A stretch of 40,319 bases of DNA, from contig SVEA01000111.1 in NCBI GenBank assembly GCA_015057615.1, positions 1 through 40,319 on the forward strand, given 5' to 3'. The notes beneath the pieces are model-generated. The model made no database searches. It saw nothing but the letters and a program-made list of their open reading frames with translations, and was not told the DNA's origin. Position numbers and translations under genes: made by a program. The DNA comes from Lachnospiraceae bacterium (GTDB lineage Bacteria > Bacillota > Clostridia > Lachnospirales > Lachnospiraceae). Positions within the stretch are counted from its first letter, which is position 1; the number at the start of each line of letters is the position of its first letter. Positions 15,181 to 23,717 of this stretch are shown one piece after another.

Positions 15181-16305
15181 ATGCATTACAGGGAATTTGG
15201 AAGCACTGGGTTAAAGGTATCTGGACTGGGATTTGGGGCTATGCGCTTACCTACCATAGAAAAAGGGGATACTGCTGTAATTGATGAAGAAAAAGCGATC
15301 GCTATGATTCGTCATGCGATTGACAGCGGCGTTAATTATGTGGATACCGCCTACCCTTATCACGATGGGCAAAGCGAAATCCTAGTGGGAAAAGCTTTAA
15401 AAGACGGCTACCGTGAGAAAACCTATCTGGCTACGAAGAGCCCGGTATGGAAGATACAGAAAGAGGAAGACTTCGAGACACTGCTGGATGAGCAGCTAGA
15501 GAAGCTCCAGGTTGATTATATTGATTTTTATCTGCTGCATGCGATCGGGAAAGATCGATTCGAGGATACCATTTTAAAATACAATCTCATTGAGCAGATG
15601 GCGAAGATGAAAACTAAAGGCAAGATAAAATATATGGGTTTCTCCTTCCATGATAATGCTGAGGCCTTCCGGCAGATTATTGATGCTTATGATCATTGGG
15701 ACTTCTGCCAGATTCAATTCAACTATGTCGATACCGACCAGCAGGCTACGGTAGAAGGCTTAGAATATGCCGCAGGCAAAGGAATCCCCGTTATTATTAT
15801 GGAGCCTCTGCGCGGAGGAAAGTTAGCCGTTCCGCCAAAGAATGTAGCTGCCGCACTGGATCAGACGAAAACTCCGGTTGAATGGGCACTTGATTTTGTA
15901 TGGGACCGACCGGAGGTCGCTCTTTTACTCAGTGGCATGAGTACCCCGGAGCAGGTCGAGGACAATCTGCTCTATGCCGACCGTGCTTCGATCGGAATGC
16001 TGACCGAAAAGGATAAGAAAATGCTTGCGAAAGCCAAGAAAATATTTGATACCATGGCGTTGGTCGGCTGTACCAAATGCAGATACTGCATGCCCTGCCC
16101 GAACGGATTACATATCCCGGATATCTTTGAAGCATACAATCAAACGGTATCCGCCGGCATGGAGGAGGCAAAAAAACTATACAGCAGCTTGGAACAAAAT
16201 GCTTCGAATTGCATTCAGTGCAGAACCTGTGAAGAGGAATGCCCACAGCATATAAAAATCAGCCAGCTAATGACGGATGTGGATGCCGTATTTGCAAAGG
16301 CTTAA
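15181..16305 (+). CDS. aldo/keto reductase with C-terminal 4Fe-4S clusters
   Basis: A 374-residue oxidoreductase. The first ~270 residues form an aldo/keto reductase barrel: GFGAMRLPT at the start, Asp/Tyr in VDTAYPYHDGQSE, Lys in ATKSPVW and His in FYLLHAIGKDRF make up the catalytic set. The C-terminus carries ferredoxin-like Cys clusters, CTKCRYCMPCPNG and CIQCRTCEEECPQHI, suited to 4Fe-4S binding. This fused type is common in anaerobic Clostridia. The substrate is not known. GGAGGG lies 7 bases before the ATG. The gene is monocistronic, with its own promoter and terminator. Confidence 0.92.
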   Translation: MHYREFGSTGLKVSGLGFGAMRLPTIEKGDTAVIDEEKAIAMIRHAIDSGVNYVDTAYPYHDGQSEILVGKALKDGYREKTYLATKSPVWKIQKEEDFETLLDEQLEKLQVDYIDFYLLHAIGKDRFEDTILKYNLIEQMAKMKTKGKIKYMGFSFHDNAEAFRQIIDAYDHWDFCQIQFNYVDTDQQATVEGLEYAAGKGIPVIIMEPLRGGKLAVPPKNVAAALDQTKTPVEWALDFVWDRPEVALLLSGMSTPEQVEDNLLYADRASIGMLTEKDKKMLAKAKKIFDTMALVGCTKCRYCMPCPNGLHIPDIFEAYNQTVSAGMEEAKKLYSSLEQNASNCIQCRTCEEECPQHIKISQLMTDVDAVFAKA

Positions 16306-16333
16306 AACAAGAGAAGAAGTATAATATCTGAAT

Positions 16334-16383
16334 AAAGAAAGGGTTGCTCAATGCCAGTCAATAATTGTTCAACCCTTTCTTTT
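16334..16383 (+). terminator. terminator after the aldo/keto reductase gene
   Basis: AAAGAAAGGGTTG (16334-16346) pairs perfectly with CAACCCTTTCTTT (16370-16382), with a 23-base loop, running into a T-rich end. Confidence 0.85.
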
Positions 16384-16522
16384 CTTCATTAACACTTCCT
16401 CTTCTATTTTCTATTGCGAATACAGATAATGTATAACAACTCTTTTATATTATATTTAAGTATTTTCCATAACCAGACGATAAGTAAATCAAACACATTA
16501 TTTTTTAGACAAATCAGTTGTT

Positions 16523-16680
16523 TTGATTTATATAGTAGTTCAGAAAAGTGGAGATGGATTGTTAGGTTTTTATGTCGGTATGCTCGAAACAGAACAAGAA
16601 CGCAAGAAAATGACAGAGATTTATGAAGAACATAAACACGCACTTCTTTTATGCATTAAGAGTCACAGGAAACAATCGTG
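16523..16680 (+). pseudogene. remnant of an ECF-type sigma factor gene
   Basis: The translated stretch FYVGMLETEQERKKMTEIYEEHKHALL resembles the first helix of small sigma-70 family factors of Lachnospiraceae. These typically begin with FYL-x-MLETEEEK-like sequence followed by IYEKYK. After about 30 residues the similarity stops. The remaining frame (HRKQSCLPIKINLIHSK) shows no region 2 or 4 motifs. There is no ribosome site. It is best read as a decayed fragment; the call rests on one short motif. Confidence 0.4.
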
Positions 16681-16780
16681 CCTCCCAATAAAAATTAACC
16701 TCATACACTCAAAATTATGTACTAGATTAGACAATTCAATTATTTTTCCAAATAAATATTTATTAAGATAGGAGTTACCT

Positions 16781-17000
16781 GTGAAACAGGAAGTAGATTT
16801 TAAAAAAGGCATTAATAGCTTTCAATTAAAATATTGGGGTATTTTTTTCATGACTCTTGACCATATTGGTGCATATGTACTTAATCTCACCATGGGCAAT
16901 CACCAGCTTCGAATATTTTTTCTATATCTACTATCCTCTACATATCTTTATTCTTATGTTTATTGGTCAGCAATATTGGTGATATACCTCTCCCCCTCTC
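16781..17000 (+). pseudogene. internally deleted TraX-like membrane protein gene
   Basis: A GTG start with AGGAG 6 bases upstream opens a frame whose first 35 residues (INSFQLKYWGIFFMTLDHIGAYV) match the start of TraX-family acyltransferase-like membrane proteins. Those proteins are around 200-250 residues. Here, shortly after, a different frame (around 16905-16975) reads IFSIYYPLHIFILMFIGQQYW and stop. YYPLH resembles the family's C-terminal helix. So the middle is deleted and the ends are out of frame. The nominal 108-residue frame past this point is not a real protein. Confidence 0.6.
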
Positions 17001-17038
17001 AAAATATTCCAAGAAACCATCTAGGCATTTGTTCTCAT

Positions 17039-17076
17039 GCAGGAACCCTAATTTCAACCAGTTCCTGCTCTTTTTT
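17039..17076 (+). terminator. terminator after the TraX-like remnant
   Basis: GCAGGAAC (17039-17046) pairs perfectly with GTTCCTGC (17061-17068), then TCTTTTTT. A second T-rich/A-rich inverted repeat (17071-17104) could terminate from the other side. Confidence 0.8.
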
Positions 17077-17268
17077 ATGCCTGCGGCACAAAGGCCGTAA
17101 AAAATAAATATGCCTCTCCTTTCTGGATTAAGTGCCTGTAATGAAGGCTTTAGTGGGTGTAATCCAGAACATAAATATTGCCGAAACGCACGCAGTTTTC
17201 ATTTACAGAAAGCAGAATAATCATCCATAAAAAGCCATGAAATTGTCAATATCTTGTATTGATTTTTG

Positions 17269-17297
17269 TTGAAACTAGTCATAATTTGTACTATAAT
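17269..17297 (+). promoter_or_regulatory. promoter of the chemotaxis receptor gene
   Basis: TTGAAA (17269-17274), 17 bases, TATAAT (17292-17297). Transcription would start around 17304, just before the long palindrome. Confidence 0.75.
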
Positions 17298-17315
17298 TTC
17301 ATTAAGAAATAAAAT

Positions 17316-17481
17316 GATAGGGGTTTCATACGTCATAGAAAAGCATGAATATAAATAGGATTGCATATATATTCAGATTGGCTAAGATCGGCTGACGATA
17401 GTAAAAGAAGGAAGGCAGCCAAATGAATATATGCGATCCTATTCAGATTAAAATCTTAAAATGACGTATGACTCTCCTATC
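17316..17481 (+). promoter_or_regulatory. 166-base palindromic 5' leader of the chemotaxis receptor gene
   Basis: The outer arms are 17316-17336 and 17461-17481, sharing CATACGTCAT/ATGACGTATG (10 perfect pairs) and GATAGG/CCTATC. The inner arms are 17354-17383 and 17417-17443, sharing AATAGGAT/ATCCTATT, GCATATATATTC/GAATATATGC and TTGGCT/AGCC. The apical loop is about 33 bases and purine-rich. The whole leader could fold into one rod, ending 28 bases before the ATG and close to the ribosome site. I see no match to c-di-GMP-I or -II riboswitch cores and no terminator. It may be a new leader RNA or an inserted palindromic element. Confidence 0.6.
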
Positions 17482-17509
17482 ACAAAAAAACTACAAAGGA
17501 GAAATAGAC

Positions 17510-19528
17510 ATGAATAAATTACTAAAAAGTGCACTGAGTCAGTTCCATAAAATTCGTTCAAAAATTATTATCATACTAGTCCTCATCAGCTTTGTACCTG
17601 TCTTTATTACCGGAATCAGTTCCTATTTAGAATCGAAAAGTGTCCTATCAAAAAAGCTTGAAACAACAAGCACGCAGACGATTCGTGAAGTAGGACGAGG
17701 CATCGACAATTATTTTGAAGCAATGACTAATTTAGTAAAATTACTATCCAATGATAATAATATAATGGAAGCAGATGAAACGGAACATTTCCAATTAGGA
17801 AAAGATTTGATTGCTAATATGCATGACTCTGATAACAAAATTCTTAACATCTATGTTGGTACCGAATCCGGTATGTTCCATTCTTTTCCGGATGACCTGC
17901 AAGGCTTTGATTACAAAGCAACTGCCTGGTATAAAGATAGTATGGCTCAGCCAGGAAAGGTTTCTTATTCCAGACCTTATCAGGATGCTATAACCGGTCT
18001 GACTGTCGTAAGTATTACAACAACGATTATCAAAAATGATCAGCCGATCGGTGTGGTCGGTATTGATATTAATCTTACCAGCCTGGCAGAGCAGCTCTCA
18101 GATATCCAGATCGGCGATTCCGGATATATCTATATTGTAGATCCAGACGGATATTTTATTACCCATAAGGATGATTCCTATATCGGAACCGATACGATTA
18201 CCGAAACCTCCATCTGGAAAGAGGTAAGTGCAAATAAAGAAGGCTTTACTTCCTATGACTTTGAAGGAGAGCATCGTTTTGGTTCTTATGTTACCAGCGA
18301 GAACACACACTGGAAAATAATCTCTTCCATGAGTCTCTCGGAGTTAACCAATGATACGAAAACAATTAAAAATACCTTTATTGCCATCCTTCTTATCATG
18401 GTATTCATTTCCATCCTTGCTTCAATCCTGTTTACCAAACCGATGCATCGCAATATCGTGGCATTCGTTTCCGGATTCCGCAAGCTCGATGACGGTAACC
18501 TGACCGCACATGTTGCTGTTAAATCAAAGGACGAATTTTCCATGCTGGCAGGCCAGTTTAATAAAATGGTACTGAATATTGCAAATATCGTAAAAAATGT
18601 CAGCTCCTCCTCTGCTAATGTACTTGATTCTGCCGCAGAGCTTGCTAATATCGCAGAAGAAACCAATGTATCGATAAGTGAAGTATCCAGAGCCGTGGAA
18701 GAAGTTGCTCATGGTGCTGCCGAACAGGCACAGTATTCTGCAGACGGAGCTTCTAGTGTATCGGATCTGGCAAGCAAGCTGAATCAGATTGAGGAAGCTA
18801 CCAATGTGATTGATACCCTGTCAAAAGATACGAACCAGCTCACAAAGCAGGGCTTAAGCCGTGTTGAAGAACTTATTCAAAAATCAGACATCACAAAGAC
18901 TTCCACCGCTCAGGTATCGGATCTCGTAATGGAAATGCAGCAGAGCATGGAGAAAATCACTACCATTTCGAATACCATCGATATGATTACCGAGCAGACC
19001 AATCTCCTGTCGCTGAACGCTTCCATCGAAGCTGCACGAACCGGGGAAGCAGGAAAAGGCTTTGCAGTTGTTGCAAATGAAATTAGAAAGCTTGCAGAAC
19101 AGTCCAAGGCATCGACGGTAGAAATCAAAGCAACGATTGATGAAATACAGCAAAAGACTGTATTATCCGTGGAAGCTATGAATCAAACGAACAACAATGT
19201 AAGGGAACAGGGAATCGTCGTAGATCAGACACAGATCGTATTCCATGAGATCATGGATGCTGTAAATAACCTTGCCGAAAGAGTATCGGAAATCAAAGAT
19301 GATACATCCGATATCGCGCAGGAGAAAGAAAATATTGTATCTCAGATCGAGAACATTTCTGCCGTTTCCGAGGAAACTGCTTCCGCATCCGAGGAAGTAA
19401 CCGCATCAACACAGCAGATCGCAGCTACCATGGATGAAATAACAAAATATGCCGAGAATCTAAAGAATCTGGCAGACGATCTTAAAGGAAAGGTGAATCA
19501 GTTCAAGATCATTGAAGACGAAGAATAA
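17510..19528 (+). CDS. methyl-accepting chemotaxis protein with double-Cache sensor
   Basis: A 672-residue receptor. It has a membrane helix around 19-38, an extracellular double-Cache domain to about residue 285 ([26 protein letters not shown], then GVVGIDINL and [15 protein letters not shown]), a second helix ([19 protein letters not shown]), HAMP, and a long cytoplasmic coiled coil. The signalling tip [41 protein letters not shown] is intact. It senses an external ligand and controls CheA; no che genes are in the window. The upstream in-frame ATG at 17468 overlaps the palindromic leader. ATG 17510 has AAAGGAG 8 bases upstream and is preferred. Confidence 0.95.
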   Translation: MNKLLKSALSQFHKIRSKIIIILVLISFVPVFITGISSYLESKSVLSKKLETTSTQTIREVGRGIDNYFEAMTNLVKLLSNDNNIMEADETEHFQLGKDLIANMHDSDNKILNIYVGTESGMFHSFPDDLQGFDYKATAWYKDSMAQPGKVSYSRPYQDAITGLTVVSITTTIIKNDQPIGVVGIDINLTSLAEQLSDIQIGDSGYIYIVDPDGYFITHKDDSYIGTDTITETSIWKEVSANKEGFTSYDFEGEHRFGSYVTSENTHWKIISSMSLSELTNDTKTIKNTFIAILLIMVFISILASILFTKPMHRNIVAFVSGFRKLDDGNLTAHVAVKSKDEFSMLAGQFNKMVLNIANIVKNVSSSSANVLDSAAELANIAEETNVSISEVSRAVEEVAHGAAEQAQYSADGASSVSDLASKLNQIEEATNVIDTLSKDTNQLTKQGLSRVEELIQKSDITKTSTAQVSDLVMEMQQSMEKITTISNTIDMITEQTNLLSLNASIEAARTGEAGKGFAVVANEIRKLAEQSKASTVEIKATIDEIQQKTVLSVEAMNQTNNNVREQGIVVDQTQIVFHEIMDAVNNLAERVSEIKDDTSDIAQEKENIVSQIENISAVSEETASASEEVTASTQQIAATMDEITKYAENLKNLADDLKGKVNQFKIIEDEE

Positions 19529-19591
19529 AGGATGCTTGGCTGATATAAATACAACATTCCACGAAAGATAGAAACCAATTAGAATTGAGTA

Positions 19592-19616
19592 GGAAGGAGG
19601 TCTAAGACCTCCTTCC
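19592..19616 (+). terminator. terminator after the chemotaxis receptor gene
   Basis: GGAAGGAGGTCT (19592-19603) pairs perfectly with AGACCTCCTTCC (19605-19616), followed by TTTCTC. The stem is very GC-rich with a one-base loop, so the actual loop is probably opened to 3-5 bases. Confidence 0.85.
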
Positions 19617-19622
19617 TTTCTC

Positions 19623-19770
19623 ATTGAATAGGAAAGTTCGTCCTATTCAATAAAAAATGCTCCATGCGAACATAGTTCGCATTGGGATGACGCACTCGCA
19701 CGTATTGTATTTTGCCAGCGATGCTGGCCGCGCTCGGCGCTAGAGTTTTGCAAGCGAAACTCTTTCTTGT
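19623..19770. repeat. cluster of hairpins, including one arm of a 33-bp inverted repeat
   Basis: In order: ATTGAATAGGA/TCCTATTCAAT (about 19623-19651); ATGCGAAC-ATA-GTTCGCAT inside 19660-19692; GCCAGC/GCTGGC near 19714-19728; and GAGTTT/AAACTC near 19743-19763. Block 19660-19692 is identical over 33 bases, in reverse complement, to 22263-22295. The next ~33 bases recur, in reverse, at 13518-13550. No gene is present. From 19800 to 20076 I see only a minus-strand Lys/Ser-rich frame of about 70 codons with an internal stop, possibly a decayed gene. Confidence 0.65.
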
Positions 19771-20076
19771 AAATGATAGCTGAACCTTTGCCACCTTTGA
19801 TATTAGGCTTCGTCTCTAATACTTATTAATAAACCATCTTGTGACTTCTTAAAATAACACAATCTTCTCCTTATATTACTTAATTCAATCGAATGATTAT
19901 CAAATTCAAACCACCTGATAGCATAACTCTGATTAGAATTTGTCTACAATTCACTTTTTGCTTTCCAACTATTTGACCTTTTAGATTTGCCAGATGCTTT
20001 TTTCAGATAGGATAATTAAGGTTCACTAACGATTATTACTATGACCATACCTAGACCACGCTAAAACACAGCAGAA

Positions 20077-21888
20077 TCATTCGCCTGACGCCGGTTTTGC
20101 TATCAGATTGTTCATCTGCTTTTTCACAAGCTTCATTCGAATCTCGAGATCCTCCTGCGGATCTATCGCAGCCGGATAAATCGGTTCCCCAATATGGAGC
20201 GTCATGATCGGTTTTCTTCGGTACAGCTTCTTAATCCCCTTGGGCGGCTGAAAGGTAATTGATATCGGAACCACGGGAACACGAGCCTGTGCGGCAAGGT
20301 GGAACGCCCCCTTTTTAAAATCCCGCAGACTCGTATCATAGGGCTTTAAATCCCCTTCCGGGAAAATATGTACAATACGTCTCTTCACTAAAAGGAACTC
20401 CATCTCATCAAAGAATTGCTTTAGCTCCGTCATATTCCCAGGAATTGCAACGCCCCCCAGCAGCCGTACTATTTTTCCGGGCCATATGGACTGTACATTT
20501 TCCGGCAGAGTAGGAAATACGATCTTTCGGGGAAACAAAGCCAGTGCAACAAGAGCACAATCAAGCGTATGTACGTGGTTACATACGGTCATCGCTCCCT
20601 TGATCCCGCGAAGATGCTTTTCACCGATTACCTTTACTCCTAAGATAACCCGGATCCAGATAGACAGGACGGGAACCGCAATAATATAATAAAACAGGGT
20701 CGAGGACAACCGGTAGAGCCTTCCTTTTACATAGTTGTTTTTGCCAGTGGAAAGACTCGCCGAACGGTAGACCTTCTCAATACTTCGTATGCTATGAACA
20801 AGGGAATAGGCCTTCGCATACTCCGCATACATTTTACCGGTCTTCGACAGCTTCTGCGGATCGCTTATCCATGCATCCATCCTTTCCGCCAGAGACGCCG
20901 GACTTCCCGACCGGAACAAACACTCGGGTCCCAGAGCAAATTGTACCGTTGCACTTCTTACACTATCTGAGATAATCGGCACCAGGCCACAGGAAAATGC
21001 CTCAATACAGGAGATACCTTCAATTTCGATATCCGAGGCGTGAACATAGAAGTCACAGCTTCTCATTAGTTCAATTAATCCCTCCTGGTTATAATATCCG
21101 AAGATCGGCGGATGAGGAAGTTTCGCCCCCATTTTTTGAAGGCGATGCAGCTTCGGACCGCGACCAGCAAAATAAAGTTGTATGTTCTGCGCATTCTGTG
21201 ACTTTTGTACGGCTTTGATTAAAACATCCTGTCTTTTTTCGGCGGACAGCCTTCCCACCATCAGTACCTTATACAGCTCCCCATCCTGCCTTTTTCTGGA
21301 TGTACCTGGACAAAACTCCGGAGCCACTCCGTTGGATATCACATGAAGCCTTGCCCGGTAGCCATGGCTGCGAAGCTGTGCGGCGATGAATTTGGAGGGG
21401 CAGTGAATATGCTTAAACTTCCGGTAAAAGGTTAAATTCAACAGATAGTACGCAAGATGGGCAGCGGGAGGAAACCACCCGAGCCCGATATTGTATGTAA
21501 TATTCTCCGGCTGGATATGAAACCCAGCAATGGCAGGAACACCAAGTTTTTTTGCAATGCGCTGGGCGGCATGGCCGATCGGCCAGGGTTGATAAATATG
21601 CACCACGTCGGCACCCTTAATTGCTTTTTGAAGCACCGGACGCACCGGCTTAGCAAAAAGGGTACTCTGCTTGTGTGCTAACCGGCTAGCGATCGGCAAA
21701 ATAAGCTCCGGTACATAAAACATTTCCAAACCATTTTCCGGATCGATCCCGCTCTTCTTTGGATCGCCGCAGGCAACGATTCGTACAGTGTGTCCGCGTT
21801 TACTTAAGGCTTTCGCAAATCGCATGGCAGAGATTGTCGTTCCATTATTATTCGTATTGAAGGTATCATTGATCAAAGTAATAATCAT
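20077..21888 (-). CDS. fused glycosyltransferase (GT4) and PlsC-type acyltransferase
   Basis: A 603-residue two-domain enzyme. Residues 1 to about 375 form a GT4 glycosyltransferase: NTNNNGTTISAMRFAKAL near the start, VLMVGRLSAEKRQDVLIKA for nucleotide-sugar binding, and EIEGISCIEAFSCGLVPI as the E-x7-E region. Residues about 410-590 form a 1-acyl-glycerol-phosphate acyltransferase domain with NHVHTLD (437-443, the H-x4-D catalytic motif) and FPEG (509-512). The enzyme probably builds a glycolipid, glycosylating and acylating one lipid at the inner membrane face. The start at 21888 has GGGGA 5 bases upstream. Longer starts run into a hairpin-rich leader. Confidence 0.88.
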   Translation of the reverse strand: MIITLINDTFNTNNNGTTISAMRFAKALSKRGHTVRIVACGDPKKSGIDPENGLEMFYVPELILPIASRLAHKQSTLFAKPVRPVLQKAIKGADVVHIYQPWPIGHAAQRIAKKLGVPAIAGFHIQPENITYNIGLGWFPPAAHLAYYLLNLTFYRKFKHIHCPSKFIAAQLRSHGYRARLHVISNGVAPEFCPGTSRKRQDGELYKVLMVGRLSAEKRQDVLIKAVQKSQNAQNIQLYFAGRGPKLHRLQKMGAKLPHPPIFGYYNQEGLIELMRSCDFYVHASDIEIEGISCIEAFSCGLVPIISDSVRSATVQFALGPECLFRSGSPASLAERMDAWISDPQKLSKTGKMYAEYAKAYSLVHSIRSIEKVYRSASLSTGKNNYVKGRLYRLSSTLFYYIIAVPVLSIWIRVILGVKVIGEKHLRGIKGAMTVCNHVHTLDCALVALALFPRKIVFPTLPENVQSIWPGKIVRLLGGVAIPGNMTELKQFFDEMEFLLVKRRIVHIFPEGDLKPYDTSLRDFKKGAFHLAAQARVPVVPISITFQPPKGIKKLYRRKPIMTLHIGEPIYPAAIDPQEDLEIRMKLVKKQMNNLIAKPASGE

Positions 21889-21946
21889 ATCTATCCCCAT
21901 TTCTGCGCTGTCTTTGCTGGCTCGTTTACGAGACAATACGCATAAA

Positions 21947-21979
21947 CAAGTTTGTGGATGCAGCACAGACACAAACTTG
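21947..21979 (-). promoter_or_regulatory. leader hairpin upstream of the glycosyltransferase fusion
   Basis: CAAGTTTGTG (21947-21956) pairs perfectly with CACAAACTTG (21970-21979). The flanking minus-strand stretch ACGTGGCAAGTTTGTG resembles that in front of the amino-acid binding protein gene (about 14745-14760). Confidence 0.55.
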
Positions 21980-22062
21980 CCACGTAAATTGACATTCACG
22001 CTGTGAAAGATTTCTTAAATCTTTCGCTCTTCCCCTACTTTTTTCTCGGTTGTTTTCATAAA

Positions 22063-22094
22063 AAGTGGAGAACCTCCTGCGAAGCTCTCCACTT
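22063..22094. terminator. hairpin in the divergent gap
   Basis: AAGTGGAGA (22063-22071) pairs perfectly with TCTCCACTT (22086-22094). On the minus strand it is followed by TTTATGAAAAC. No gene ends here on either strand, so this could be the boundary of the R22 element rather than a terminator. Confidence 0.4.
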
Positions 22095-22104
22095 ATAAGC
22101 TTAA

Positions 22105-22423
22105 AATATTGATTCGATGGTCAAAAGCCTTCCTAACAAATCGTCTTCATCAATTTGTACAAAACAGGAAAAAACTTAAGTAATAGCAAACAATATTTTA
22201 CTGCCGCAGGCAGATAAATACCTTACGAATACATGTTTCAAGTATTCGTTACGTGCTGAGTACGTCATCCCAATGCGAACTATGTTCGCATGGAGGTTTT
22301 TTGTCGCATAGGACGCAATTTCCTATACGATAAAATATGTTTCCTATTACTTATCAATGCATAAATTGTGCAAATTGATGAAGTTCGTTTGATAAATCGG
22401 CTTTTGACCCTCAAATCAATATT
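22105..22423. repeat. R-type long palindromic element, copy R22
   Basis: This 319-base element is self-complementary through most of its length. Outer stem: AATATTGATT/AATCAATATT. Next: GGTCAAAAGCC/GGCTTTTGACC. Then the box CCTAACAAATCGTC opposite a looser strand. Then CTTCATCAATTTG/CAAATTGATGAAG, and an inner AAGTAATAG.../...CTATTACTT stem. The tip contains GAATAC/GTATTC hairpins, the 33-base block 22263-22295 with ATGCGAAC/GTTCGCAT, and ATAGGA/TCCTAT. It lies between divergent genes. Confidence 0.75.
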
Positions 22424-22697
22424 GACGCAGTTACCTGCTCCCCACGTTTCATGCTATTTGCTTTGAATATAACACGGTACAAATGTAAAATCAATACATA
22501 TTTAATAAAAACAACGGGATTGGACTTTTTAAGTCACCAATAGTCACATTTCCAGTTCAGAAGAGGAATATTTCAAAGCTTACTAATCCGAAATCCTCAT
22601 TTCCATCAAGTGGTTTGTATGGTATAATTTTGTAATTAAACAGAGAATTTACAAGAATTTTGTCTACAAAAAAACTTCCTGGAAGAAGGATGATGCT

Positions 22698-23717
22698 ATG
22701 TGGAAACATCTTTTAAAAATGAAGCAATCTTATTTTCTGGCACTGGCTTATGTCCTGTCAATTACAATCTCTATTCTGGTTTATGCCACAGGGGGAACCA
22801 ACAATTCCGTCGTTAATTTTATGAACATCCCTATCATTATCGCTTCTTCTACGAATCGTAAAAGCAAAGGGGTAATTCATGCGGGTATCAGCGGGCTCAT
22901 GGTCGGACCATACATGCCGCTCATCATGATCACCGGTACTCCGCAGAAACCATTCAACTGGATCATTCGTATGGTTTATTTTCTTATTCTATCCTTTGTA
23001 GTTGGATATTTTGCCGATTACTATAAAAAAGAGTTTGAAAAGAACAGCCGGATCGAAAAAGAAATCTCCGAATCACACCTCGCCACCATCTATGCTCTGG
23101 CGAAGTTATCGGAATCAAGGGATGACGAAACCGGCACCCATATTGAACGGGTCTCCGAACTGTGCAGGATCTTAACCGAAAAATTGAGCCATCACCCTAA
23201 GTACTCCGGCTATATCAACAGCAACTACATCGATAATATCTATATTGCAAGTACACTGCATGACATCGGTAAGGTAGGCGTTCCAGACAATATTCTACTA
23301 AAGCCGGGAAGATTGACACCGGAGGAATTTGAAATTATTAAGAAACATACCACGATAGGCTCCAGCATTCTTGCTAAAATACAAGAGAAATACCCCAGTA
23401 ATACCTTCCTTTCCTTAGGCTATAACATCGTTCATTACCATCATGAAAAATGGGATGGTTCCGGATATCCTACCGGTAAATGCAAAGAAGATATCCCCTT
23501 ATCCGCAAGGATCATGGCTCTTGTTGATGTATATGATTCCCTGCGGTCGAAAAGGGTTTATAAAGAGGCTTACAGCCATGAAACAAGCCTTGATATCATA
23601 CTGCAAGGCAGAGGGACCCACTTTGATCCGGATATCGTAGATGTTTTCATAGAGAATGAAGCCCTGTTCGGTGATACCTATGACCGAATTACCGAAAATA
23701 CTAGTATGTTTTTATAG
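22698..23717 (+). CDS. membrane HD-GYP domain protein (probable c-di-GMP phosphodiesterase)
   Basis: A 339-residue protein. About three membrane helices occupy residues 10-110, then a short linker helix. The HD-GYP domain runs from about 130: ESRDDETGTHIERVSELC, HDIGKVGVPDNILLKPG, and HHEKWDGSGYP, the defining GYP motif. Such enzymes hydrolyse cyclic di-GMP, and all metal-binding His/Asp motifs are visible. The N-terminal sensor is of no type I can name. GAAGGATG lies before the ATG, with a TATAAT at 22623-22628. The 3' end overlaps the end of the convergent ABC ATPase gene by 17 bases. Confidence 0.9.
   Translation: MWKHLLKMKQSYFLALAYVLSITISILVYATGGTNNSVVNFMNIPIIIASSTNRKSKGVIHAGISGLMVGPYMPLIMITGTPQKPFNWIIRMVYFLILSFVVGYFADYYKKEFEKNSRIEKEISESHLATIYALAKLSESRDDETGTHIERVSELCRILTEKLSHHPKYSGYINSNYIDNIYIASTLHDIGKVGVPDNILLKPGRLTPEEFEIIKKHTTIGSSILAKIQEKYPSNTFLSLGYNIVHYHHEKWDGSGYPTGKCKEDIPLSARIMALVDVYDSLRSKRVYKEAYSHETSLDIILQGRGTHFDPDIVDVFIENEALFGDTYDRITENTSMFL

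Noticed and set aside
17316-17481. c-di-GMP riboswitch in front of the chemotaxis receptor
   Set aside because: The conserved core sequences of the known c-di-GMP classes are not present; only the genomic context fits.
19800-20076. Minus-strand Lys/Ser-rich frame as a gene
   Set aside because: It has an in-frame stop, no start signal and no recognisable family, so at most a decayed remnant.
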